Shown: positions 56,301 to 64,000 of the stretch, piece after piece
Numbering within the stretch: position 1 is the stretch's first letter
Layout: the number at the start of each line of letters is the position of its first letter
Assembly (NCBI RefSeq): GCF_028583425.1
Contig: NC_072793.1
Coordinates: forward strand, 100,239,689-100,303,688
Source: Eublepharis macularius
Lineage: Eukaryota > Chordata > Lepidosauria > Squamata > Eublepharidae
Reading direction: 5' to 3'
DNA length: 64,000 nucleotides
Notes under the pieces: model-generated
The model's database searches: none
What the model was told of the DNA's origin: nothing
What the model saw: only the letters and a program-made list of their open reading frames with translations
Position numbers and translations under genes: made by a program

Positions 56301-59147
56301 TAATGAGGTGTCAAAACCTTTAAGTAATCATATTCCTGTAGAAAAGGTTTGTGAGAAGCTGAAGAAGAAAGATAGTCAGATCTGTGAGCTGAAGTATGGT
56401 GAGTAAAAGCAGATGTATGATCAAGGGTTTATTGGATTTGTTCACTCAGGTTGGCTGTTTTTGACATGTATCCAGATTTCTTTATATGTTCCTTATCTTC
56501 TGAGATGGTTGAGGTTAATTTATGCTAATGTGGGAAGGCTTTAGTTCTGGATGAGTCACCTGTGTTGAGCATCCCTTTGTAAAGAGGCACCCTGGTATAG
56601 ATGAAAGGCACATACCTTCAGCAAGGTTGCTATATCAATTGGATCTGATCTGTGTCTTGGATGAAACACCTTTAGAAACCTTCTGTACTCTTCCCCAAGT
56701 TCCATGATGGCATAAAGGTTGGATATAAATATAAGCAGTAAGAAGTCTTGTGATGGTCAGGCAACCTAGTTCTTTGTATCTGTTACGGTTACTGTGCTGG
56801 GGTAGGGCTGTCTTGTATATAATATGGCTCATGCACAGAATTAGTCAGTGTTTGGCCTGGTGAATAAAACATTTGCCTAATTCATATGCATTGGTCAGGT
56901 TTCATGTCACAGGCCCTGCACTGTGTGAAATAGGATGAATTAGACCATCACCATAATGACAAATATAATAGTTCAGAATCCATTTCTAGGAGGGAAATGG
57001 TGAACTTGTAGAAGAGGGTTTGGAAAAGTCAACTTTAACATGTGCAAAGGGTTGCTAGTAGAATCACAATGCACAATGAGACTATCAGCTAAGCAATGTG
57101 GGAGCTAATTGTTCTCTGAGTATTGCAAGTAAGATAGACTACAAGCAACCTTAGAAAGAATAACTATTGGGATCTCATTTTCTGAACAATGTACCTTATA
57201 TGTCCAGATGTCCTGTTTTAAGGAAATGGACAGTGTCATGCCCTTTGCCTGGTTTAGTTAGGTGCCTTTTTAGAATTAATAACTTTTTTGCAGGAGTCTC
57301 CTCTTTCTGCTTGTTCCTTCAATCTACTCTCCCTTGTGATATTTCTAAAACGAGGGGTTGTTTTGAGTTTTCATTATGACATTATTTGTGAAAATGAAGG
57401 TGGCATCTACAAACTCTGGTTGCCGAAACTTCGTTATAGCTTTTACTCCTTCTTTTTACATCTTATACAAAAGGGAGGAAGTTGTATAAATAACCTATAG
57501 AAGTTAGCTTGGAGGGGGCACTTTTTTGAAATCCTCAAATCTGAATTCTACTCTATACTAGTCAACTCAAATGACCTTTATGGGCTTCTTGGCAGAAAAC
57601 ATTGATCTTTGTTAATATTAACAATATATGGTCCCCATTTCCCCAGTGACTTTATACATGCAACAAATATATTGACTTGTTTTTCTTTTGCATCTTTACA
57701 ACCTTACACTATTGACAGTTCAGTAGTTCATTCTTATTTGTTCCAATCTGCAAGCTTCTGAACACCTGGTAAGAAGAAACAAGCTTGCTGATTTGAATAA
57801 AATGATATGTTCCTGCTTTGTGGTATACTATCATCAATCCATCTAAACCTCACCCAAGGTTCTTTGACAGGGATCAGCTGCCTTTTCTAACTGAAGCCAA
57901 ACTATGTCAAAATTAAGAGGTTACCAAAGAGCGGCTATTAGCAAACCCATTTGCATAACTGAAAGTATACATCATTACCAATAATTGACAAGTTGTTTAA
58001 TAATAATAAATTTTCTGCAGCCCAAACACTGGTGGTTGTGAGTCCTTTATTAAGTAATGGTGCACACAAGAACACTTTGTACAATTATTTTAGCATATTG
58101 GCACATGGTTTACATACCAGCAACTATTCACCTCTATCATTCCCCATCCTGTAAGCATCTCTACTCTTTGTCTGCCATTCCTTTCACATACTGTTTTTTC
58201 TACTGTCCCATCTGTCCCTCCAATATACCTTAATTTAAAGGGGGGGGGAGTGTTAAGAGCCACATTCAGTTCTAGAGCCATAGGTTGCATTCCCCTCTAC
58301 TATTTGGTGTAAACTGCAATCTATGAAAGTTTATGCTTTTGTAAATTAAAAGAAGTTATTAGGTGTTCTAGCCCATAGTTGTAACAATGACATAGTTCAT
58401 GTTTTTTAGACTGTCAAATAGGCATTGTAAAGAGGAACAGTATCTCCATTAACTATGATGCTTTTCTTCTAATGAAAGATAACAAGCACAGTGGAGGGAG
58501 TTGGGTAAATACAGTTTTAAAGATATGTTTTCAAGACTTGCAGAAGGTCCAGCTGTTATCTAAAGCTATGAGATCTATATACAACTGGGAGTAAGTCCCA
58601 ATGGAATGTGCATATGCTTAGGTTGTAATAATATTTGATTTATATACCACCCTTCAGGATGACTTAACACCCACTCAGAGCGGTTTACAAAGTATGTTAC
58701 TATTATCCCCACAACAAAACACCCTGTGTGGTGGGTGGGGCTGAGAGAGCTTCAGAGAACTGTGACTAGCCCAAGGTCACCCAGCTGGCTTCAAGTGGAG
58801 GAGTGGGGAATCAAACCTGGCTCTCCAGATTAGAGTCCCACGCTCTTAACCACTACACCAAACTGGCTCTCAAACTGTGTCACAATAGTGGGTCTGTACA
58901 GCATTAAGGTGTATGCTACTATGTAAGGTATTGTATTTACCAGTTCTCTTCCTTCCCATCAGATAAACAGATTGACTTAAGCACTGTAGATCTGAAGAAG
59001 CTGAAAGTCAAAGAACTGAAGAAAATTCTAGACGACTGGGGTGAAACATGTAAAGGCTGTGCTGAAAAATCGGACTACATTCGCAAAATAAATGAACTGA
59101 TGCCAAAATATGCACCAAAGGCAGCCAGTTCACGGACAGACCTCTGA
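50213..59147 (+). CDS. MANF: MANF, mesencephalic astrocyte-derived neurotrophic factor (4 exons, complete)
   Basis: MANF is an ER-resident and secreted protein that binds GRP78, supports protein folding under stress and protects neurons. Joined exons 50213-50300, 54157-54284, 56257-56398 and 58963-59147 give 543 nt, 180 aa plus TGA, close to the 182 aa I recall for human. A signal peptide of about 21-22 residues ([16 protein letters not shown]) precedes the mature start near LREGDCEVC. Eight cysteines are kept: DCEVC, SCKE, LCYYIG, KVCEK, QICELKY and the C-terminal CKGC. The N-terminal part is the saposin-like lipid-binding domain. The C-terminal SAP-like domain holds [20 protein letters not shown]. 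The tail is RTDL, the KDEL-like ER-retention signal. CXXC and RTDL are both intact, so the gene looks functional. Confidence 0.98.
51741..51760. repeat. (GT)n microsatellite
   Basis: About 9-10 GT dinucleotides in MANF intron 1. Confidence 0.95.
52256..52470 (+). repeat. tRNA-derived SINE (MIR/CORE-like)
   Basis: Head 'gaagtggttagagtgtcaga' (A box) and 'gggaggttcacac' (B box). The body is 'ttgggccaattacagtctct', then 'gcagggttgctgtgaggata', with a tail 'gagtataaataaataaag'. Same group as 22138 and 58626 but in + orientation. Confidence 0.75.
54157..54284 (+). CDS. MANF: MANF exon 2
   Basis: Between 'cccttcacag' and 'gtaagt'. Encodes [17 protein letters not shown] through KGKENRL. It starts with two bases of the Val codon and ends in phase 0. 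Confidence 0.97.
54462..55515. mobile_element. Probable hAT-like MITE in MANF intron 2
   Basis: It starts 'tagggtgtgcgatccaag' and includes 'ggacccctgggtccaattg' and 'caaatatggtggggtttg', phrases shared by large amniote MITEs with GTGCGA ends. The right end is worn. Cys/Leu/Pro-rich open frames inside are not genes. Confidence 0.45.
55848..56030. repeat. Interspersed repeat fragment, class uncertain
   Basis: 'gctggaagggaccccaggaa', 'gcccagaggaaggcaaaaaa' and 'ggccgatctggcctgtag' followed by 'aaaattccttcttgacc' resemble a repeat common in lizard genomes. I cannot name the family. Confidence 0.5.
56257..56398 (+). CDS. MANF: MANF exon 3
   Basis: Between 'ttctcctag' and 'gtgagt'. Encodes [18 protein letters not shown] through DSQICELKY and ends in phase 1. 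Confidence 0.97.
56399..58962 (+). other. MANF intron 3
   Basis: A weak hairpin-MITE fragment at 58585-58622 ('gggagtaagtcccaatgg', 'tgcttaggttgtaa') and a SINE at 58626-58871. 56400-58580 shows no recognisable element. Confidence 0.85.
58626..58871 (-). repeat. tRNA-derived SINE, well preserved
   Basis: Minus strand: 'ttggtgtagtggttaagagc' (A box), 'aggtttgattccccac' (B box), 'gctgggtgaccttgggctag', 'cacagggtgttttgttgtgg', tail 'gtggtatataaatcaaatat'. It ends shortly before MANF exon 4, with its head nearest the exon. Confidence 0.85.
58963..59147 (+). CDS. MANF: MANF exon 4 coding part
   Basis: After 'cttcccatcag'. Encodes [19 protein letters not shown], the CKGC motif and AASSRTDL, then TGA. 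Confidence 0.98.
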
Positions 59148-59390
59148 CCACTGTAGTGGTCTCTAGCACATTAGCCTGTCATACACAAACTTATGTTAAT
59201 CATTCTATTTTCTTTACGGGAAGCTGTTTTTGTAACTTATTTAACTGAGATTGAAATGTCAAATTGAAGAGGTTCTTGCAATTTTGGTTCAACTGCCTCA
59301 TGTCTCTAGTTATTTCTTGTCTGATTTATGCTAAGATATCAACATATGTATGGGATTTTTAAAATAAAATTAAGAAATCCAGTCTGCCTA
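59148..59390 (+). terminator. MANF 3' UTR with poly(A) signal
   Basis: AATAAA at 59363-59368, 216 bp after the stop. This is the first canonical hexamer and the likely cleavage signal. Further AATAAA words occur downstream (for example about 59719), so longer forms are possible. Confidence 0.75.
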
Positions 59391-60280
59391 CTGTGAATTT
59401 AATGCAAGTGTTGGAGTCAAAGTAGATCTTCAGCTACATTTGATATTAGACTATGTAAGATTTGGGTGTACCTTTGCGTTGTTTGAGAATGCATTAGCTA
59501 AGATGTCACTTGGTAAGATAACAAGGCTGCTTTATTGTTTCTGGTTGTAATAATTTGCAAAAACGTCTAGGAAAGTAGGAAAGGGAACTTCTAGGGACTT
59601 CATTTTAGGACAGTGTATTTACTGGTTAAGAGATACCACTACCTTCTTTGAAAAGAACTCATCAGTTCCAATTTTAAATAAGAGCTGTTAGTAGAATAGT
59701 AGATGTACAGTTGTTTTGAATAAATACTAACTTGATGAAATGTGTTAGATAGCAAAGGCTATCTGATTGATTTTTTTTTGCTTAAACCAAAGATGCCAAA
59801 TGTGCAAATCTCAGTCTACCAGCTTTAAGAATCAGAGCACTAGAAGGAAAAGATGTGTAGATTAAAAGACAAAAGTGTCAAACAATCGTGTTTATAATAT
59901 ACTTATCTTTACTATTCCAAGTAATAACGGAACTAAGTAAAAGATAAGGAAATTAGTATAAAGAGAAAAGTGCTTTACTAATACAAAATTAACAGTCCTC
60001 TGCAAGAAAAGGGTTTCGGATCCGATTTAACTGTAGGCGTTTACCATTTCTGAAGGGATGAGCCACTGTACAAAGGTGTCAATATAGTGGAGTGACATAA
60101 TGTGGCATTTTTGTCTCTAGTGTGAAATATTATTTTGGTATGCTTTACTGTATTTCCGGTACAATTACACCCACAAAACGGTGTAAAACCGTTTTTTAGC
60201 GGCTGGATAGGGATTACCAAATAACATGCTGGCGACAGGTTGCCAACGTTTCCCGCCTATTCTTGCTGTCCTGGGTCTCA
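59391..60280. other. MANF-RBM15B spacer
   Basis: About 0.9 kb of AT-rich sequence with no recognised repeat or gene. It changes abruptly to CpG-rich sequence near 60290. Confidence 0.7.
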
Positions 60281-60289
60281 TAGTAGACT

Positions 60290-60736
60290 GACATGCAAAG
60301 CAGTGGCGAAAGTTTCACCTGCTTGACTCGTGTGTGCTGCGCTGCTGTTCGATGCAAAAGAGAAAGGGCTGTGGCCGTAAAAAAGGGCCGCTTGCCGCGC
60401 GGTCTGAAGAGGACGAGAGGCGGGCGAGCGGGCAGCTCAGGCCACAAGGGCGCCTGGAGGCCTTGTCGCCCTGAGACGCGACGCAAGCAGCAGTTCCTCC
60501 CCCGCCCCTTCCCTTCCACGGAGGGAGGGGAGCGTCGCGCAGCACCGCCACTGCCCGAGCCATTAAGCGCAGGAGCGGCCCGTCGCCAGCTGGCTCGCTT
60601 GCGGCGGGGACGCGGGCTGATGACGTAGCAGGCGCGCACGGCGCGGCAACTGGGCAGAGCCGCCTTCGTTCGTTCCCTTTTGTCCAAGATGGCAGCTGCC
60701 GCCGGAGGCGCCTCCTGAGCCGCGGGCCCCGGAGCC
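60290..60736 (+). promoter_or_regulatory. RBM15B CpG-island promoter and 5' leader
   Basis: Very CpG-rich. 'tccaagatggcagc' at 60683-60696 contains the AAGATGGC word recognised by YY1, usually near transcription starts of TATA-less promoters. Long minus-strand open frames here (60214-61251) are GC-composition shadows. Confidence 0.65.
60689..60718 (+). other. Short upstream ORF before RBM15B
   Basis: ATG within AAGATGGC opens a 9-codon frame (MAAAAGGAS) ending TGA 60716-60718, 18 bases before the RBM15B ATG and in another register. It matters only if transcription starts upstream of 60689. Confidence 0.6.
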
Positions 60737-63472
60737 ATGAAGCGGGGGAGCGAGCGGGATTCCAGCCCGGCCGGGTCGGGGGGAACGCGGGGCACCTCCT
60801 CCGCCAAGAGGCCGCGCGAGCGCGAGCGCGAGAGCAGCGCCAGCGGCGGGAGCAGCAGCAGCAGCCGGCGGGGCCCGCACCGAAGCTCGGCAGCCTCCGC
60901 CTCGTCGCGCTCCAGTCGGGACAAGTCCGCGCCAGGCGGCTCCAGCTCGCGCAGCCACCGCGGGGAGGAGCGGCCTGGAGGCGGCGACTCCAACCACCGT
61001 GCAGCCTCCTCGAGCGCCAGGAGCGGCAGCAGCAGCCAGGCCGCCGCCGCCGCGCCGCCGCCGCCTTCCTCGTCTTCACGGGCCCTGGGGGTGGCCAAGG
61101 CCAAAGCGCCACCGGCAGCGGTTGTGGCACCCTCCTTGCTGCTTGGCGGGCCCCCGCCGGTTGCCGCACCGTCCCTGCTCCTGGCGCCCGGGCTGGGATT
61201 GGCAGCTGGGGTGGGGCTGGCAGGGGAACCCCCGGGCTCCAGCGAGTACAAGACCCTGCTGGTGAGTGGCCTGAGCCCGGCTCTGCCTGATCAGCTGCTG
61301 GAGGATGGGCTCTTTCGCCAGTTCCAGAGGTTTGCCAGCGGTGGTGCCAGTGATATCAGCGTCAAACTCTCCCATACTCCCGATCTTGGCCGTGTCGCCT
61401 ATGTCAACTTCAGGCACCCATCAGATGCCCGAGATGCCCGGCGGCATGCCAGAGCTCGACAGCTTCTCCTTTATGATCGACCTCTCAAGGTGGAGCCTGT
61501 GTACCTGCGAGGGGGACGGCGAAGCCGCACACCTCCCCCCACCCCATCCCCTGAACCGTTGGCATTTCTGCCCCCAATCCATGGTGTTTATCCATATAAA
61601 CAGAGATCATTGTCTCCTGTTGCAAGCCCTTTGCTCAGGGAGCCCAGACCACGACATGCTCAAGCTGCTGCTGCGGCCTTTGCCTTGGAGGCAGTTGCTC
61701 TGGGGCTCTCTCGGGAGCGGGAGAGGGTGCTGGATTACTATGGGCTGTACGATGAGCGTGGGCGCCCCTATGGCTACCCCATAGTGGCTGAGGAGGATCT
61801 CATGCCAGAGGATGATCAGAGAGCCACCCGGAATCTCTTCATTGGTAATCTCGACCACAATGTTTCTGAAGTGGAACTGAGGCGTGCTTTTGAAAAATAT
61901 GGCATCATTGAGGAAGTGGTGATCAAGCGCCCTGCACGGGGCCAAGGTGGAGCCTATGCTTTTCTTAAGTTCCAAAACTTGGACATGGCACATCAGGCCA
62001 AGGTTGCCATGTCTGGCCGGGTTGTTGGCAGGAACCCTATCAAAATTGGCTATGGGAAAGTTAATCCTACTACCCGTCTCTGGGTGGGTGGCCTTGGTCC
62101 CAGTACTTCCTTAGCTGCTCTTGCCCGGGAATTTGACCGCTTTGGTAGCATTAGGACTATTGACTATGTGAAGGGGGACAGTTTTGCCTATATTCAGTAT
62201 GAGAGTTTGGATGCTGCCCAGGCTGCCTGTGCACAGATGAGAGGTTTCCCTTTGGGTGGGCCAGACAGAAGACTTAGAGTGGACTTTGCCAAAGCTGAAG
62301 AGGCACGATACCCTCAGCAGTACCAACCTGCGCCACTGCCTGTACACTATGAATTGCTTCCTGAAGGCTACAGCAGACACAGGAATCTAGAGCAAGACTT
62401 AAGGGTGAGAGACAGGACTCCTCCTCATCTCCTCTACTCAGACAGGGAAAGGAGCTTTCTAGAGGCAGATTGGGCCAGCCCTGTGAAAAATGCTGAGCGC
62501 AGAAATAATCTAGAGCCCTATAGCCGGTCAGCACGTAGCCGCAGTGGAGAACGTTGGGGCAGTGATAGTGACCGCAGTGTGCTCAAGCCTTGGGAGGAAA
62601 GGCGTAAACGCCGTAGCCTTTCTAATGACCGTGGGAAGTCTGCCCATTCACCTTATGAAGACAGAGGCAGGACAAAGGCTGGGCCAGCTTCAGATCGCAG
62701 CCCAGATAGGGTTCGAAAGGAGAACCACACTACAGAATCTGCTGCGGAGAAAGAACAGAATAACTCTCTTCAAAACAACCGGCATGCATCGGAGGAGAAG
62801 CCTCATCGTGAAACATCTGATCCTCCTCAGCCTAAAAAAAGGGACAGCGAACGCAATCATCGAACGGGTGAGTCTGAATCAAAGACTCATGAAGAGTCAA
62901 AATCTGAAACAAAAAAATTAAAAAGCTTGTCAGATTATGCCCATACACTGCAGCTTGCCTGGAACGGGTTACTTGTCCTGAAAAACAGCTGCTTCCCTAC
63001 ATCTATGCACATCCTTGAAGGGGACTTGGGAGTCATCAATGGGCTTCTGAAAGACCACTTGTCTGGTGGAAAGCTAACTCAGCTTAAGATCGCCCAGAGA
63101 CTTCGGCTTGACCAGCCCAAGCTGGATGAAGTCACTCGACGTATCAAGCAAGGAAGCCCTAATGGCTATGCTGTACTGCTGGCTACCCAGGCAGCCCAAG
63201 GAGGAGCAGGCACCGAAGGGACCTTCCCTGTGGTGGAGCCTGGCTTGCAAAGACGGCTTCTCAGGAATCTGGTTTCTTACTTGAAACAGAAACAGGCTGC
63301 TGGGGTGATCAGCCTTCCTGTGGGAGGGGCAAAGGGCAGAGACAGCACTGGCATGCTTTATGCTTTCCCTCCTTGTGAATTCTCTCAGCAGTACCTCCAG
63401 TCTGCACTAAGAACATTGGGAAAGTTAGAAGAAGAACATATGGTGATAGTGATAGTCAAAGACACTGCCTAG
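60737..63472 (+). CDS. RBM15B: RBM15B (OTT3), SPEN-family RNA-binding protein, single coding exon
   Basis: A nuclear RNA-binding adaptor. With RBM15 it recruits the WTAP-METTL3 m6A methyltransferase to transcripts including XIST, and it acts in splicing and mRNA export. 911 aa, intronless as in mammals (about 890 aa there). The N-terminal 170 residues are low-complexity Ser/Arg/Gly/Ala-rich. RRM1 spans about 171-252 (YKTLLVSGLSPAL). RRM2 spans about 365-440 (NLFIGNLDHNVSE, with GAYAFLKF as RNP1). RRM3 spans about 447-521 (RLWVGGLG, SFAYIQYES). An Arg/Ser/Asp-rich linker with RRKRRSLS follows. The SPOC domain spans about 728-908 (LQLAWNGLLVLKNSCFP, FPPCEFSQQYLQSAL, MVIVIVKDTA at the end). The ATG at 60737 is in 'gagccatgaagc', a fair Kozak context. 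Intact. Confidence 0.98.
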   Translation: MKRGSERDSSPAGSGGTRGTSSAKRPRERERESSASGGSSSSSRRGPHRSSAASASSRSSRDKSAPGGSSSRSHRGEERPGGGDSNHRAASSSARSGSSSQAAAAAPPPPSSSSRALGVAKAKAPPAAVVAPSLLLGGPPPVAAPSLLLAPGLGLAAGVGLAGEPPGSSEYKTLLVSGLSPALPDQLLEDGLFRQFQRFASGGASDISVKLSHTPDLGRVAYVNFRHPSDARDARRHARARQLLLYDRPLKVEPVYLRGGRRSRTPPPTPSPEPLAFLPPIHGVYPYKQRSLSPVASPLLREPRPRHAQAAAAAFALEAVALGLSRERERVLDYYGLYDERGRPYGYPIVAEEDLMPEDDQRATRNLFIGNLDHNVSEVELRRAFEKYGIIEEVVIKRPARGQGGAYAFLKFQNLDMAHQAKVAMSGRVVGRNPIKIGYGKVNPTTRLWVGGLGPSTSLAALAREFDRFGSIRTIDYVKGDSFAYIQYESLDAAQAACAQMRGFPLGGPDRRLRVDFAKAEEARYPQQYQPAPLPVHYELLPEGYSRHRNLEQDLRVRDRTPPHLLYSDRERSFLEADWASPVKNAERRNNLEPYSRSARSRSGERWGSDSDRSVLKPWEERRKRRSLSNDRGKSAHSPYEDRGRTKAGPASDRSPDRVRKENHTTESAAEKEQNNSLQNNRHASEEKPHRETSDPPQPKKRDSERNHRTGESESKTHEESKSETKKLKSLSDYAHTLQLAWNGLLVLKNSCFPTSMHILEGDLGVINGLLKDHLSGGKLTQLKIAQRLRLDQPKLDEVTRRIKQGSPNGYAVLLATQAAQGGAGTEGTFPVVEPGLQRRLLRNLVSYLKQKQAAGVISLPVGGAKGRDSTGMLYAFPPCEFSQQYLQSALRTLGKLEEEHMVIVIVKDTA

Positions 63473-64000
63473 CATTTACTCTCTTTCTTGATTCCATGTT
63501 TTCTTTGTCTCTCACCCTGCCTGGTTGCTTTTAGAGCCAATTATTTTGAGTGGGGCCCCAAAAGACCTCCAGTAAAATTCTACAATTTTGTTAGTTTCTA
63601 ATTAATTTTAATACCATTTTAATGAATCCCATTTTATTTGTTTTTAATACGTGACACTGTCTGCTGTGTTCTTATTTTTTAAATGTATGGGAAGTTGTCA
63701 GTAAAGCCTTGTTCACTGATGGATTTTTAACTTTTGTGCAGTGTCCTGGTTTCTGTAGTTTGGCTGTGGCTGGTTCTGTATTCCAGTAGATATAAGTAAT
63801 TGTTTCAACTTACTTGAGTTCATTACAGCCCTTCCTTACACAGCTATTCAACATTATTATACTGGTTGTGTGACCTTTTGATTTCTTTGATAGTTGAAGT
63901 CTGGTTGCTTCTTTCCTCATTGTTAGCAAGTTAGCCACATATCCTTTATTGGACCAACTTTCTCTTGGAGAATTTTTGAAGTCTTTACAACCAAAGAGCA
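63473..64000 (+). other. RBM15B 3' UTR (continues past the window)
   Basis: T-rich sequence without a clear canonical AATAAA. Weak variants such as 'cagtaaagcc' occur at about 63700. The known long 3' UTR of this gene suggests the end lies outside. Confidence 0.6.

Noticed and set aside
60214-61251. 345-aa minus-strand open frame opposite the RBM15B promoter and N-terminus
   Set aside because: It lies over the CpG island and the low-complexity RBM15B coding start. Its Ala/Pro/Arg/Leu composition follows from GC-rich antisense sequence, and no domain is visible.

Overview
The window looks like nuclear DNA of a squamate reptile, most likely a lizard. It holds spliced vertebrate genes with canonical GT/AG junctions. 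The repeats are of squamate type: L1, L2/CR1 and Penelope-like elements (PLE), DIRS and Ty3-type fossils, tRNA- and 5S-type SINEs, and many hAT-like MITEs. The species cannot be fixed from the sequence alone.

Three host genes lie in tandem on the + strand, in the order known from human 3p21: the 3' end of DOCK3, then MANF, then RBM15B. DOCK3 (1 to about 29.7 kb) contributes its last coding exons (9347-9465, 18863-18950, 24740-24822, 25770-26276), one probable alternative in-frame exon (24060-24182) and a long 3' UTR. MANF is complete in four exons (50213-59147, 180 aa, signal peptide, CKGC motif, C-terminal RTDL). RBM15B is one uninterrupted 911-aa reading frame (60737-63472) with three RRMs and a SPOC domain; its 3' UTR runs off the window.

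The DOCK3 introns carry a shortened DIRS fossil (about 4.95-7.64 kb), a gag-protease Ty3/Gypsy-type fossil on the minus strand (12.2-15.0 kb), a hAT (DUF4371-type) transposase remnant (15.0-15.7 kb) with a MITE containing an 82-bp tandem repeat, a 5'-truncated L1 (16.3-18.6 kb), and L2 and SINE fragments. From 26 to 33.7 kb few repeats are visible. From 33.7 to 49.3 kb the DOCK3-MANF spacer is almost wholly nested transposons. These include L1 pieces interrupted by a PLE terminus, a PLE GIY-YIG fragment, a 3.4-kb MITE-like element holding a second PLE flanked by a 12-bp target duplication, a full-length but inactivated L1 (39946-46069, 14-bp target duplication) inside another MITE, an L1 3' fragment, a CR1 with a 91-bp inverted repeat, and a 5S-rRNA-like SINE split by a MITE.

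Nothing here looks like a new multi-gene system. The most unusual signals are two hammerhead-ribozyme-like folds in PLE sequence (33913-33953 minus, 37862-37949 plus), a 52-bp perfect palindrome beside hairpin-forming tandem repeats, a gag-protease-only LTR element whose repeated block extends past a simple LTR boundary, the likely DOCK3 cassette exon, and a short upstream ORF just before RBM15B. Functionally, DOCK3 is a neuronal Rac activator, MANF an ER-stress-induced secreted neurotrophic/chaperone-like protein, and RBM15B an RNA-binding partner of the m6A writer. They are conserved neighbours, not a pathway.
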